Of a stretch of DNA of 64,000 nucleotides, positions 19,001-26,542 are shown piece after piece. The notes below the pieces were generated by a model. That model saw only the letters and a program-made list of their open reading frames with translations. It had not been told where the DNA came from and did not search any database. The position numbers and the translations under genes are program-made. Every line of letters begins with the position of its first letter. Position 1 is the stretch's first letter. Origin of the DNA: Sediminibacterium sp. (GTDB lineage Bacteria > Bacteroidota > Bacteroidia > Chitinophagales > Chitinophagaceae); contig JAEUVE010000011.1 of the NCBI GenBank assembly GCA_016786865.1, positions 186,001 to 250,000 of the forward strand. The letters run 5' to 3'.

Positions 19001-19399
19001 AAAGTGAACAATGCTGCATCGGTGGTAGCCATCAATAATGGAAAAGGACAGTTCAGTATCCGTGCACTGCCCCTCGAAGCACAATTGTCTTCTATTAATG
19101 CCATTGCTGTTACGGATGTAAATAAGGATGGACATGCAGACCTGCTTGCAGCCGGTAATTTCTTTGATCTGTTGCCGCAGTTCTGCAGTGTGGATGCTTC
19201 ATACGGACAGGTATTGCTGGGAGATGGGAAGGGAGGCTATACCATCACAGCCCCTTATAAGAGTGGCATTAGCCTGAACGGACAGGTACGCGATATTGCG
19301 CCGGTGAAATTCAGGCAGCAAACCGGATTCCTGTTTTTACAAAACAACAGCAACCCGGTATTTTTCCGCTACAACGAAAAAGCAAATACCACAAAATAA
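16073..19399 (+). CDS. FG-GAP/VCBS-repeat lipoprotein with ASPIC/UnbV domain (CRTAC1-like), copy 1
   Basis: A 1108-residue lipoprotein (lipobox LLNSC, Cys19). It carries many FG-GAP/VCBS repeats with calcium-binding DxNxDGxxD loops: GDLNNDGLPEVF, ADVNADGWLDIYV, FFDYDLDGDLDCF, GDINEDGYPDVYV, GDVNGDGLEDVYI and PLDYDGDGRMDLLV. These build an integrin-like beta-propeller. The ASPIC/UnbV domain lies near residues 515-600 (FGIGSIIKLYQGGE, PDSLQVIWPDRS). Proteins of this type commonly accompany susC/susD pairs in Bacteroidota, and their activity is not established. Surface exposure and polymer or protein binding are inferred. Its neighbour 5 bp downstream is a paralogue of the same length and layout. 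Confidence 0.9.
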   Translation: MMLRTTLLAGTAILLLNSCKQKQQEPLFTLAQNSNIQFTNTIEETKTFNVFKYRNFYNGGGVATGDLNNDGLPEVFFTANQGANKLYLNKGNMQFEDISEKAGFGNKPQWSTGVVFADVNADGWLDIYVCNAGNMLEKPLRKNQLYINNHNLTFTESAAAYGLDNDGYSTQASFFDYDLDGDLDCFLVNNSPIPVNSLNYANMREIPDAQAPFAEFLKGGGDHLYRNDQGKFREVSREAGIHGSIISFGLGVTVGDINEDGYPDVYVSNDFFEKDYLYINQRNGTFKDEIEQRTQHISFSSMGADLQDINNDGRPDIFTTDMLPGDDYRLKTNTSFEGYDVFKLKQNQGFYNQFTQNSLQVNNGEGKFRETAFYSGVAASDWSWGALMFDADNDGYSDIFVCNGIYRDVTDQDFIDFFANDVVNQMALTGKKEEVETVIDKMPSVPIPNKAFRNKGQLRFEDAGMNWGFDQPTFSNGAAYADLDNDGDLDLVISNVNQQALVYKNNSREQKKGSYIAVQLQYKTPNAFGIGSIIKLYQGGEIITRELIPSKGFQSSVEYRQTIGIGNGQPDSLQVIWPDRSVTTVIKPAINKQHTIQYTAASTHPYLPAVFPAAAPYFEALQMPFEKHTEDDYVDFYTERNIPFMLSKQGPKAAVGDVNGDGLEDVYIGGALRQAGQLYLQTSGAFVKKEVPDFKKYAFNDVTAAFFFDADQDGDLDLFTGGGGNFTAASSESYQNHIFLNDGKGNFSLKIGALPVSHTNCGAAIPLDYDGDGRMDLLVGSRSEPQNYGMYPKSFLYHNEGNAVFREVNETVAPMLNNLGMVTAAAWADINGDRKPELIITGEWMYPHVFSFNGKQFSEQKTGLEEQYGWWQQMHVADLNADGHPDLILGNLGENFYLKPDAEHPVKLWIKDFDQNGIPDKIFSHTIGEKDVPVFMKKEITDQIPSLKKSNLKHQDYASKTMQQLFKEGLKDAAVLKVNNAASVVAINNGKGQFSIRALPLEAQLSSINAIAVTDVNKDGHADLLAAGNFFDLLPQFCSVDASYGQVLLGDGKGGYTITAPYKSGISLNGQVRDIAPVKFRQQTGFLFLQNNSNPVFFRYNEKANTTK

Positions 19400-19404
19400 A
19401 CCGT

Positions 19405-22400
19405 ATGCTTAATTTACGAATGCCAGGTTCCCCACGAAGCAGGCGGCTGTTGATTGCCGCTATTGCGATGGTCCTTGCATTTGCAGGCATTACAGGATGT
19501 ACCAATAAACAGCAGGCGGCATCGCTATTCAGGGTATTGGACCATCAGACAACCGGTTTGAATTTTACGAACCAGCTTACCCCAACCCCATCGTTCAATT
19601 TATTCTCCTACATGTATTATTACAATGGAGCAGGGGTAGCTTCAGGCGATTTCAACAACGATGGACAGATTGATCTGTTTTTTACGGCCAATCAAAAAAG
19701 CAATGCGTTGTACCTCAACAGGGGAGGAATGCACTTTGAAGATGTGTCTGCAGCAGCAGGCATACCTACAGACACTGCCTGGAGTACAGGCGTATCGGTG
19801 GTAGACATCAACAGCGATGGGTTACTGGATTTGTATATCTGCAGGGTATCTAATTTTCTGCAGTTAAAAGGCAGTAACCAGTTACTGGTATGTACCGGTA
19901 TTGATGCAAAAGGAATTCCGCAGTATCGGGAACAGGCTGCGGATTACGGATTGAACTTTTCGGGCTTCAGTACCCAGGCTGCATTTCTGGATTATGATGC
20001 GGATGGCGATCTTGATCTGTTTTTGCTGAATCATCCGGTAACCCACGACGGCAATTATGCACCCAGGAGTTATTTCAACGGACAGGCAGATTCGCTGGCC
20101 GGACAGCGGTTGTATCGCAACGACCGCCAGGCCAACGGGCAGATCCGGTTCACCAATGTTACCATCAGCGCAGGCATCAACGGCACCAGGATCGGATACG
20201 GATTGGGGGTGGCCGTCGCAGACATCAATCTTGATGGCTGGCCCGATATTTATGTGGGAAATGATTTTCATGAAAACGATTATCTCTACCTCAACCAGCG
20301 CAACGGCAGATTTGCAGAAGAAAGTACGCAGCGCATGGGGCATACCAGCCAGTTCAGTATGGGAGTAGATGTGGCAGATGTAAACAACGATGCGCGGCCG
20401 GATATCATTTCTGTGGATATGCTGCCCTATGATCCGTACATGATTCGCAGGTCTCCCTCCGAAGATGATTATACTATTTTTCAGCAGAAACTGGCTTACG
20501 GATATGCACCACAATACGCACGCAACAACCTGCAGTACAACCGGGCGAACGGACACTTCAGTGAGCTGGGGCAATATGCCGGCGTACATGCCACCGACTG
20601 GAGTTGGGCGCCGCTGTGGGTAGACTTTAATAATGATGGAAAGAAAGACCTGTTTGTGTCTAATGGAATTCCCAAACGGATGAATGATATTGATTACATC
20701 AATTTTATTTCCGGGAAAGAAATTCAACAAAAACTAAAAGAGCAAAAAATCAACGACAAAGACCTGGCCCTGACCAATAAGTTTCCGGAGATCAAAATTC
20801 CCAACCAGTTTTTTTTGAACCAGGGGTCTTTTGGCTTCAAAAATCTGACAGACAGTATTGCCGTTAACCCGCCCGGTTTTTCGAATGGAGCGTTGTATGC
20901 AGACCTCGACAATGATGGTGATCTGGATATCGTGGTCAATAATATCAATGAGCCGGTGATGGTATACCAGAACAATACCAACAGCACAGAAAAGAAAACG
21001 GCTTATGCCTCTATAGCATTGAAAGGATTTCCGGTAAATACACAGGCACTGGGATCGAAGCTGCTGGTGTATACCCCAGCAGGCATTCATACCTACGAAC
21101 AGCAAACAGTACATGGATTTCAATCCAGCATGCAGGCGCCATTGCATGTTGGGCTGGAAGGGGTACAGGTAGATTCTGCGTTGCTGATCTGGCCAGATAA
21201 CCGCTACGAGCCAATTTCACTTGCTGCAGGAAAAAAGCAAACGCTTACCTATCAAAAAGGATTACCCCTGTTTAATTACAGCAGGCTGCAAACTTCAACA
21301 ACAACACCGGTATTCGAAGACATTACTGCTTCTACCGGACTGAATTACCGGCATATTGAAAACCCCTTCAATGAGTTTGACCGGGAGCCCTTGATTCCGC
21401 ACATGGTTTCGGCCGAGGGACCGGCACTTGCGGTGGCCGATATTAATCACGACGGATTGGAAGATGTATTTGTGGGTGCATCCAAAACCCATCACGGTGC
21501 AGTATATCTGCAAACCAGGGCAGGGAAGTTTGTACAGTTGCCACAACCAGCATTGGTCAAAGACAGTATGTGGGAACAGGTGGATGCACAATGGGTAGAT
21601 CTGAACAACGATACACATCCCGACCTGGTTATTGCCAGTGGCGGTAATGAATATTACGGGGAGGATCCGCATTTACAGCCATTGCTTTACCTGAATGATG
21701 GAACCGGCAGGCTTCAAAAAAAAGCAGATGCATTCGGCGCTGTCTATACAACACAGAGCAGGGTAGCAGTGCATGATTTCAGCGGAGATGGAATCCCCGA
21801 TCTTTTTATAGCAGGCAGGGTACAACCCTGGCAGTATGGAACAGCGCCCCGGTCTTATTTGTTGCAGAACGATGGCAGTGGAAAATTCAGGGATGTTACA
21901 GCTGCTTATTCCAAAGACCTGCTTCAGCCCGGAATGGTGAGCGGAGCCGTATGGGCCGATCTGAACGGGGATGGAAAAAAAGAACTGGTGCTTTGTTATG
22001 AATGGGGGGGTATTGATGCATTCCTGCAAAAGGGAAACCGCTTCCTGCGCCAGCCGGTTACTTCCAGAAAAGGATGGTGGCAGTTTATTGCGGTGCAGGA
22101 TGTGGATGGAGACGGAGACCCCGATATCCTGGCCGGCAATCTCGGACACAATACCCGTTTGAAAGTTTCTGAGAAAGAACCGGTGAGCCTCTACATCAAT
22201 GACTTTGATAACAATGGAAGAACAGAGCAGGTGATGAGTTATTTTCTGAAGGGAACAGAACTGCCATTTGCAGGAAAGGGCTTGCTGGAAAAACAAATAC
22301 CCCTGTTGCGGAAGAAGTTTCTGTATGCGGCGGATTTTGCCAAAGCAGGAATGACCGAATTGTTTGGTGAGCAACTATTGAAGAAGTCGGTACAGCTTCA

Positions 22401-22767
22401 GGCCAATTATTTGGGGAATGCGCTGCTGAAGAACAATGGTCAGGGACAGTTTGAATTGCAGGACCTGCCCTACGAAGCCCAGCTGAGCACTTTGCGTGCA
22501 GGCAGCCTGTTATCTGGCAATGGTACATCCAACACAGAGCTGTTATTGATGGGCAACTTTCATCCGTACAGCATGGAACTGGGCAGGCAGGATGCAGATT
22601 ACGGAACGCTGCTTCGGATCAGCAATGGTCGTATTACAACAAGCGAAATCGGAGGCGTTGTTGTTGCAGGAGAAGTGCGTCAGCTACAGCCGATTCACAT
22701 TGGTATAAGAACCGCCTACCTGATAGCCAAAAACAATGCACCGCTGCAGGTGATTGCAATCCGCTAG
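19405..22767 (+). CDS. FG-GAP/VCBS-repeat lipoprotein with ASPIC/UnbV domain (CRTAC1-like), copy 2
   Basis: A 1120-residue lipoprotein (lipobox GITGC, Cys32, after a basic n-region SPRSRR). It shares with copy 1 the order of repeats and many exact phrases: the early YYNGAGVASGDFNNDGQIDL block, FTANQKSNALYLNRGG, WSWAPLWVDFNNDGKKDLF, an ALYADLDNDGDLDIVVNN block, then the UnbV-like segment (LGSKLLVYTPAGIH, VDSALLIWPDNR) and a second propeller with AVADINHDGLEDVFVGA. The pair therefore arose by tandem duplication followed by divergence. The five-base gap implies translation from the same mRNA. Both copies may act as a heterodimer, which is inference only. Confidence 0.9.
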   Translation: MLNLRMPGSPRSRRLLIAAIAMVLAFAGITGCTNKQQAASLFRVLDHQTTGLNFTNQLTPTPSFNLFSYMYYYNGAGVASGDFNNDGQIDLFFTANQKSNALYLNRGGMHFEDVSAAAGIPTDTAWSTGVSVVDINSDGLLDLYICRVSNFLQLKGSNQLLVCTGIDAKGIPQYREQAADYGLNFSGFSTQAAFLDYDADGDLDLFLLNHPVTHDGNYAPRSYFNGQADSLAGQRLYRNDRQANGQIRFTNVTISAGINGTRIGYGLGVAVADINLDGWPDIYVGNDFHENDYLYLNQRNGRFAEESTQRMGHTSQFSMGVDVADVNNDARPDIISVDMLPYDPYMIRRSPSEDDYTIFQQKLAYGYAPQYARNNLQYNRANGHFSELGQYAGVHATDWSWAPLWVDFNNDGKKDLFVSNGIPKRMNDIDYINFISGKEIQQKLKEQKINDKDLALTNKFPEIKIPNQFFLNQGSFGFKNLTDSIAVNPPGFSNGALYADLDNDGDLDIVVNNINEPVMVYQNNTNSTEKKTAYASIALKGFPVNTQALGSKLLVYTPAGIHTYEQQTVHGFQSSMQAPLHVGLEGVQVDSALLIWPDNRYEPISLAAGKKQTLTYQKGLPLFNYSRLQTSTTTPVFEDITASTGLNYRHIENPFNEFDREPLIPHMVSAEGPALAVADINHDGLEDVFVGASKTHHGAVYLQTRAGKFVQLPQPALVKDSMWEQVDAQWVDLNNDTHPDLVIASGGNEYYGEDPHLQPLLYLNDGTGRLQKKADAFGAVYTTQSRVAVHDFSGDGIPDLFIAGRVQPWQYGTAPRSYLLQNDGSGKFRDVTAAYSKDLLQPGMVSGAVWADLNGDGKKELVLCYEWGGIDAFLQKGNRFLRQPVTSRKGWWQFIAVQDVDGDGDPDILAGNLGHNTRLKVSEKEPVSLYINDFDNNGRTEQVMSYFLKGTELPFAGKGLLEKQIPLLRKKFLYAADFAKAGMTELFGEQLLKKSVQLQANYLGNALLKNNGQGQFELQDLPYEAQLSTLRAGSLLSGNGTSNTELLLMGNFHPYSMELGRQDADYGTLLRISNGRITTSEIGGVVVAGEVRQLQPIHIGIRTAYLIAKNNAPLQVIAIR

Positions 22768-22838
22768 CCTATGATTACGAGCTGAGCTCATCACCGGTTA
22801 CCCGCTCATTTAACCAGAAAGCTTCCCTGTAATCCTGC

Positions 22839-23771
22839 TTAGTTCCTTACCGGATAAAACAGTTTTGTAATCCACTTGCTGCTGTCTTTTTCTTTTATCC
22901 GATCCGAAATCATTTGTTGAAAGGGGATGGCCGGAGAGCTTTTCCGATAATCCAGTACATAGTTCTCCAATTCTTTTTTGCAGGAATCCACCAATTGAAG
23001 TCCACCCTTTACTTCAGCTACCATCACATAGCCGTTGCGTACCATGTTTTTGAGCAGGAACCGGTTGGTAGACGGGAGCTCGCGGTCGGTGGCAATGGCA
23101 ACCATAGCTTCGAATGGGCTGGCTTCGCCGCGGTACACATTCATGATAGGAGCATCCACTTCCTTTCCCTGTTGCGCAGCAATGTATTGTTTTACTTCCT
23201 GTACCAGGCTGTCTATTTCCAGAACGGAAGGCTGGTGATCAAAAGGTTGCTTGAGCGAAATATAGGCAGTGTGAACCAGTTGTTTTTTTTCAATCTTCCA
23301 ACCATATACTTTTTCAACATCCGAAAAATTGGCTTCTATCTGTTGTATGAAATCCCGGAGGGTATTTTTGGTATCCACCAGAGACATGTATTCGAGTACC
23401 CGCTTAAAAGGATTGGGAGAAAGCCGGTAAGCACCGATGATATTGAATTGAGTTCCTCCGTTGGCCCCCATAAAAAAATTGAAATTTACTGATCCCTGCA
23501 GGCTTCCGCGTTCTGTGTTTGCCTGAAAACCATTCAGCAAAACTTTTTGAATCTTGAAAAGGGTTTGCCCACTGGTGTAGGCGGTATCGTTCAATTGAGC
23601 TCCGGGCCACCAGGCAATCCATTTGGCCGGATTGGAAACCAGCCGGGTCGGCGCTTCAACCGGACAATCAACGGTAACCGAGTGGGTAATTTTTTGTTCG
23701 GAGGGGAGTAAAAAACCCAAAACTGCCACAAGGGCAATCAGTGCAAACACAATCATCAGCAGTTTTTTCAT
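22839..23771 (-). CDS. Membrane-anchored SRPBCC plus GyrI-like effector-binding protein
   Basis: A 310-residue protein. One N-terminal transmembrane helix (LLMIVFALIALVAVLGFLL) is followed by an SRPBCC-like region of about 120 residues (THSVTVDCPVEAPTRLVSNP, WWPGAQLN) and then a GyrI-like small-molecule-binding region (from about residue 165: VHTAYISLKQPF, APIMNVYRGEA, NGYVMVAEVKGG). In other bacteria the GyrI fold senses or hydrolyses small hydrophobic molecules. A membrane-tethered version with an SRPBCC partner occurs in Bacteroidota but has no known function. It is monocistronic on the minus strand inside the plus-strand uptake locus and so may not belong to it. Confidence 0.7.
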   Translation of the reverse strand: MKKLLMIVFALIALVAVLGFLLPSEQKITHSVTVDCPVEAPTRLVSNPAKWIAWWPGAQLNDTAYTSGQTLFKIQKVLLNGFQANTERGSLQGSVNFNFFMGANGGTQFNIIGAYRLSPNPFKRVLEYMSLVDTKNTLRDFIQQIEANFSDVEKVYGWKIEKKQLVHTAYISLKQPFDHQPSVLEIDSLVQEVKQYIAAQQGKEVDAPIMNVYRGEASPFEAMVAIATDRELPSTNRFLLKNMVRNGYVMVAEVKGGLQLVDSCKKELENYVLDYRKSSPAIPFQQMISDRIKEKDSSKWITKLFYPVRN

Positions 23772-23806
23772 AGTCTTTTTTATTACAAACAGTTCTTTCG
23801 GATATT

Positions 23807-23849
23807 GGTTGAAAAAATCAGGTTCAACCGTTATTATTGAATAAATTTG
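23807..23849 (+). promoter_or_regulatory. Inverted repeat and -7 element upstream of the GH65-like gene
   Basis: GGTTGAA (23807-23813) and TTCAACC (23823-23829) form a perfect 7-bp inverted repeat with a 9-base spacer. It lies just ahead of TAAATTTG (23842-23849), a perfect TAnnTTTG. The repeat would cover the -33 region, a position suited to a repressor or activator. No T-tract follows, so it is not a terminator. Confidence 0.45.
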
Positions 23850-23879
23850 GAATCAATGATTATTTGCAAAATAAGGATT

Positions 23880-25913
23880 ATGAAACGATTGCTTGCTTTT
23901 TCGGCACTGATCTTCGGCAGCTTTTTTACTGCCCTGCATGCGCAGGATCCCTGGAAAATAACTGCCTCTCCGGTAAATGCATCCGGATACTATGGCGTTA
24001 CAGTAGCCAATGGGATGATTGGCATTGTTTCCTCACCGGAACCTTTTAAGGTAAAGGATGTGGTACTGGCCGGTGCGTACGACCAATATGGCAGGGGAAG
24101 GGTGAGCAATTTCCTGCGCAGTTTCAATCTGCTGAATATGCGGTTGGGAATAGACGGGAAAGATCTGGGGGCAGGAGATATACAAAACCTGAAGCAGGAA
24201 CTGGATATGCAAAAAGCAGGCTTCACCTGTTCTTTTGATTATTCCGATAAGGCCAGTATCAGATATACCTACTATTCGTTGCGGCACCTGCCTTTTACTG
24301 TATTGATGGATGTAAGCATTACGGTAAAGAAAGATTTGCAGCTCAGCACCGCCAGCGTAATGGAAGCGCCGGATGCATTAAAAGACGTTCAGAATTATTA
24401 CAACGAAATAGACCGTCCGCATGTAACCATCAGTCTGCTGACTTCTTCGGCAAAGAGCCCGACCGGAAAATTATTGATGTGCGCCTCCAATACCTTTCTT
24501 TTTGAAGAAGCGCACGGAACTGAGCCGAGGGTGATCCATGAAATGTGGGACAACAATATGCACCTGATGAAATTCACCAAAAAGCTAAAGGCAGGTACTA
24601 CGTATCGTTTTTCCATCGCAGGCTCATCCATTACCAGTGCGCATCACGATGATGCATTGAACGAAGCAGAGCGCATGACCATTTTTGCCAGGCTCGAAGG
24701 AAGAGACCGCTTGCTGGAATTCCACCATAAAGCCTGGAGTAAACTCTGGCAAAGTGATATTCAGATAGAAGGCGATCCGCAATCGCAGCAGGATGTGCGA
24801 AGCATGCTGTATCACCTGTATTCCTTTACCCGCGAAGGGTCCGATATGAGTCCGTCTCCGATGGGCCTCAGTGGGCTGGGCTACAACGGGCATGTGTTCT
24901 GGGACACGGAACTCTGGATGTATCCGGCCATGCTGGTATTGCACCCGGAAATGGCGAAAAGCATGGTGGAGTATCGCTACCAGCGATTGCCTGCAGCCCG
25001 CAGGAATGCATTCAATCACGGATACAAAGGCGCCATGTTTCCCTGGGAGAGCGCGGCTACTGGTGTGGAAGAAACACCGGTATGGGCATTGAGCGGACCT
25101 TTTGAACACCATATTACTGCCTGTGTGGGTATTGCTGCCTGGAATTACTATTGTGTAACACAAGACAAGGAATGGCTGAAAGAAAAGGGATGGCCCCTGC
25201 TGAAAGAAACGGCCGATTTCTGGGCCAGCAGGGTAGAACGGAACGGCCCCGGTAAATATGAAATCAACAATGTGGTAGCAGCCGATGAGTGGGCCGAAAA
25301 TGTAAACAACAATGCGTTTACCAATGCTGCGGCAAAGGCGGTGTTGCAGCATGCAACAGAAGCGGCCCGAATACTGGGGCAGCCTGTTAATGCAGACTGG
25401 GCGCATGTAGCACAAAATATTCCGATCCTCAAAATGGAGAATGGAGTAACCCGGGAGCATGCGAGCTATAATGGAGAAGGGATCAAGCAGGGAGATGTAA
25501 ACCTGCTGGCTTACCCGCTGAAGGAAATCACCGATCCAAAACAGGTACGCAAAGACCTGGAGTACTACGAAACCAGGGTACCCAACGAAGGTACACCTGC
25601 CATGACCCAGGCCATTTTCTCCCTGCTGCACAACCGGTTGGGAGAACCGGAAAAAGCCTTTCATTTTTTCCAGGATGCATATTTGCCCAACCTGAATCCG
25701 CCTTTCCGGGTAATTGCGGAAACCAAGGGCGGAACCAACCCTTATTTTGCCACCGGGGCAGGCGGGGTATTGCAGGCGGTACTCATGGGATTTGGCGGAC
25801 TGGAGATTACGCCTGCCGGAATAACCCAGTTGAAATCTACCCTGCCGAAACACTGGAAAAAACTAACAATAACAGGGGTTGGACCCGATAACAAAACTTT
25901 TAAAGTTCAATAA
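23880..25913 (+). CDS. GH65-family-like glycoside hydrolase, exported
   Basis: The protein has 677 residues from ATG 23880 (signal peptide LLAFSALIFGSFFTALHAQ; ATG 23856 is an alternative). The N-terminal beta-sandwich is followed by an (alpha/alpha)6 barrel with GH65 signatures: GHVFWDTELWMYP around residues 338-350, a Trp/Glu-rich MFPWESAATG, and AADEWAENVNNNAFTN. In that last motif E470 corresponds to the general acid of GH65 phosphorylases (DEYH in those enzymes). It most resembles the hydrolase branch that includes the vertebrate enzyme removing glucose from glucosyl-galactosyl-hydroxylysine, so an alpha-glucosidase acting on short glucosides in the periplasm is the best guess. Phosphorolysis cannot be excluded from sequence. 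Confidence 0.8.
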   Translation: MKRLLAFSALIFGSFFTALHAQDPWKITASPVNASGYYGVTVANGMIGIVSSPEPFKVKDVVLAGAYDQYGRGRVSNFLRSFNLLNMRLGIDGKDLGAGDIQNLKQELDMQKAGFTCSFDYSDKASIRYTYYSLRHLPFTVLMDVSITVKKDLQLSTASVMEAPDALKDVQNYYNEIDRPHVTISLLTSSAKSPTGKLLMCASNTFLFEEAHGTEPRVIHEMWDNNMHLMKFTKKLKAGTTYRFSIAGSSITSAHHDDALNEAERMTIFARLEGRDRLLEFHHKAWSKLWQSDIQIEGDPQSQQDVRSMLYHLYSFTREGSDMSPSPMGLSGLGYNGHVFWDTELWMYPAMLVLHPEMAKSMVEYRYQRLPAARRNAFNHGYKGAMFPWESAATGVEETPVWALSGPFEHHITACVGIAAWNYYCVTQDKEWLKEKGWPLLKETADFWASRVERNGPGKYEINNVVAADEWAENVNNNAFTNAAAKAVLQHATEAARILGQPVNADWAHVAQNIPILKMENGVTREHASYNGEGIKQGDVNLLAYPLKEITDPKQVRKDLEYYETRVPNEGTPAMTQAIFSLLHNRLGEPEKAFHFFQDAYLPNLNPPFRVIAETKGGTNPYFATGAGGVLQAVLMGFGGLEITPAGITQLKSTLPKHWKKLTITGVGPDNKTFKVQ

Positions 25914-25933
25914 AATCCTGTATTTTCGGATAG

Positions 25934-26491
25934 GTGAAAAAAGGAATTGCCATACTGATGCTTGCCTTCCTGCTCTTTAACTGGGGCGGATACAGGTTGC
26001 TGTACAACAGACTGGAAATTCGTGCAGAGGAAAAATTGCAGGCAGCGCTGGATCAGGATATTTTCGACGAAGCTGCGTTGTTGCATATTAAAGTTCCTGT
26101 AAGCCTTCCTTACACCAACAGTTCACCCATCTACGAAAAAGTTACCGGACAAATTGAAATCAAAGGTGTTTCCTACACTTTTGTGAAACGCAGGTTCTAC
26201 ATGGATTCCATGGAGTTGCTCTGTATTCCGAATGCAGAAAAAGCGGGTATCCGCAGTGCGAGAGATCAGTTCTTCCGTTTGGCCAACGACTTTGTAGAAA
26301 ACAATTCTTCTAAAAAGAATTCCTCATCCCATCCTCATACTGCTAAATTTTCCGTACAGGATTTTACAGAAGACCACTTCTTTTCCTGGCAGTTTAGCTG
26401 TGGTACTGCTGACAAGATCCAGCGGGCAATTGTGCACGCCTGTTTGGGTGGAGACTATACAAAATTGCAGGATCATCCGCCACAGGTATAA
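25934..26491 (+). CDS. Unknown small exported or membrane-anchored protein
   Basis: A 185-residue protein beginning with GTG 25934 and a single hydrophobic N-terminal segment (GIAILMLAFLLFNWGGYRLLY). The remainder is soluble, with an alternating helix/strand pattern, a FVKRRFYMDSMELLCIPN segment and a Ser/Asn/Lys linker (ENNSSKKNSSSH). I recognise no domain. The start lies five bases after TATTTTCG (25921-25928), close to a -7 element, so the mRNA may have almost no leader. It is 20 bp downstream of the GH65-like gene and may still be co-transcribed with it. Comparable proteins of unknown role precede outer-membrane genes in other Bacteroidota, from memory and unverified. Confidence 0.65.
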   Translation: MKKGIAILMLAFLLFNWGGYRLLYNRLEIRAEEKLQAALDQDIFDEAALLHIKVPVSLPYTNSSPIYEKVTGQIEIKGVSYTFVKRRFYMDSMELLCIPNAEKAGIRSARDQFFRLANDFVENNSSKKNSSSHPHTAKFSVQDFTEDHFFSWQFSCGTADKIQRAIVHACLGGDYTKLQDHPPQV

Positions 26492-26542
26492 TGCTGGTTC
26501 ATTAAGCATTATCTCTATTATTACCTAAACTAGCTCAATTTT

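Noticed and set aside
19882..20730. 282-codon minus-strand open frame inside the second FG-GAP gene
   Set aside because: Antisense to repeated DxNxDG loops, which by codon structure leave the opposite frame open; the other FG-GAP gene shows the same effect.
22779..22789. GAGCT-G-AGCTC inverted repeat between the convergent FG-GAP and SRPBCC-GyrI genes
   Set aside because: Only 5 bp per arm with a one-base loop and no T-tract, so not a convincing terminator.
24624..25853. Open reading frame of about 400 codons on the minus strand inside the GH65-like gene
   Set aside because: It lies wholly antisense to a gene with clear family motifs, has a cysteine- and proline-rich composition unlike a folded protein, and matches no domain I know.
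26489..26511. TAATGCT/AGCATTA hairpin at the stop codon of the unknown exported protein as a terminator
   Set aside because: Perfect 7-bp stem but AT-rich and followed by TCTCTATTA rather than a T run.
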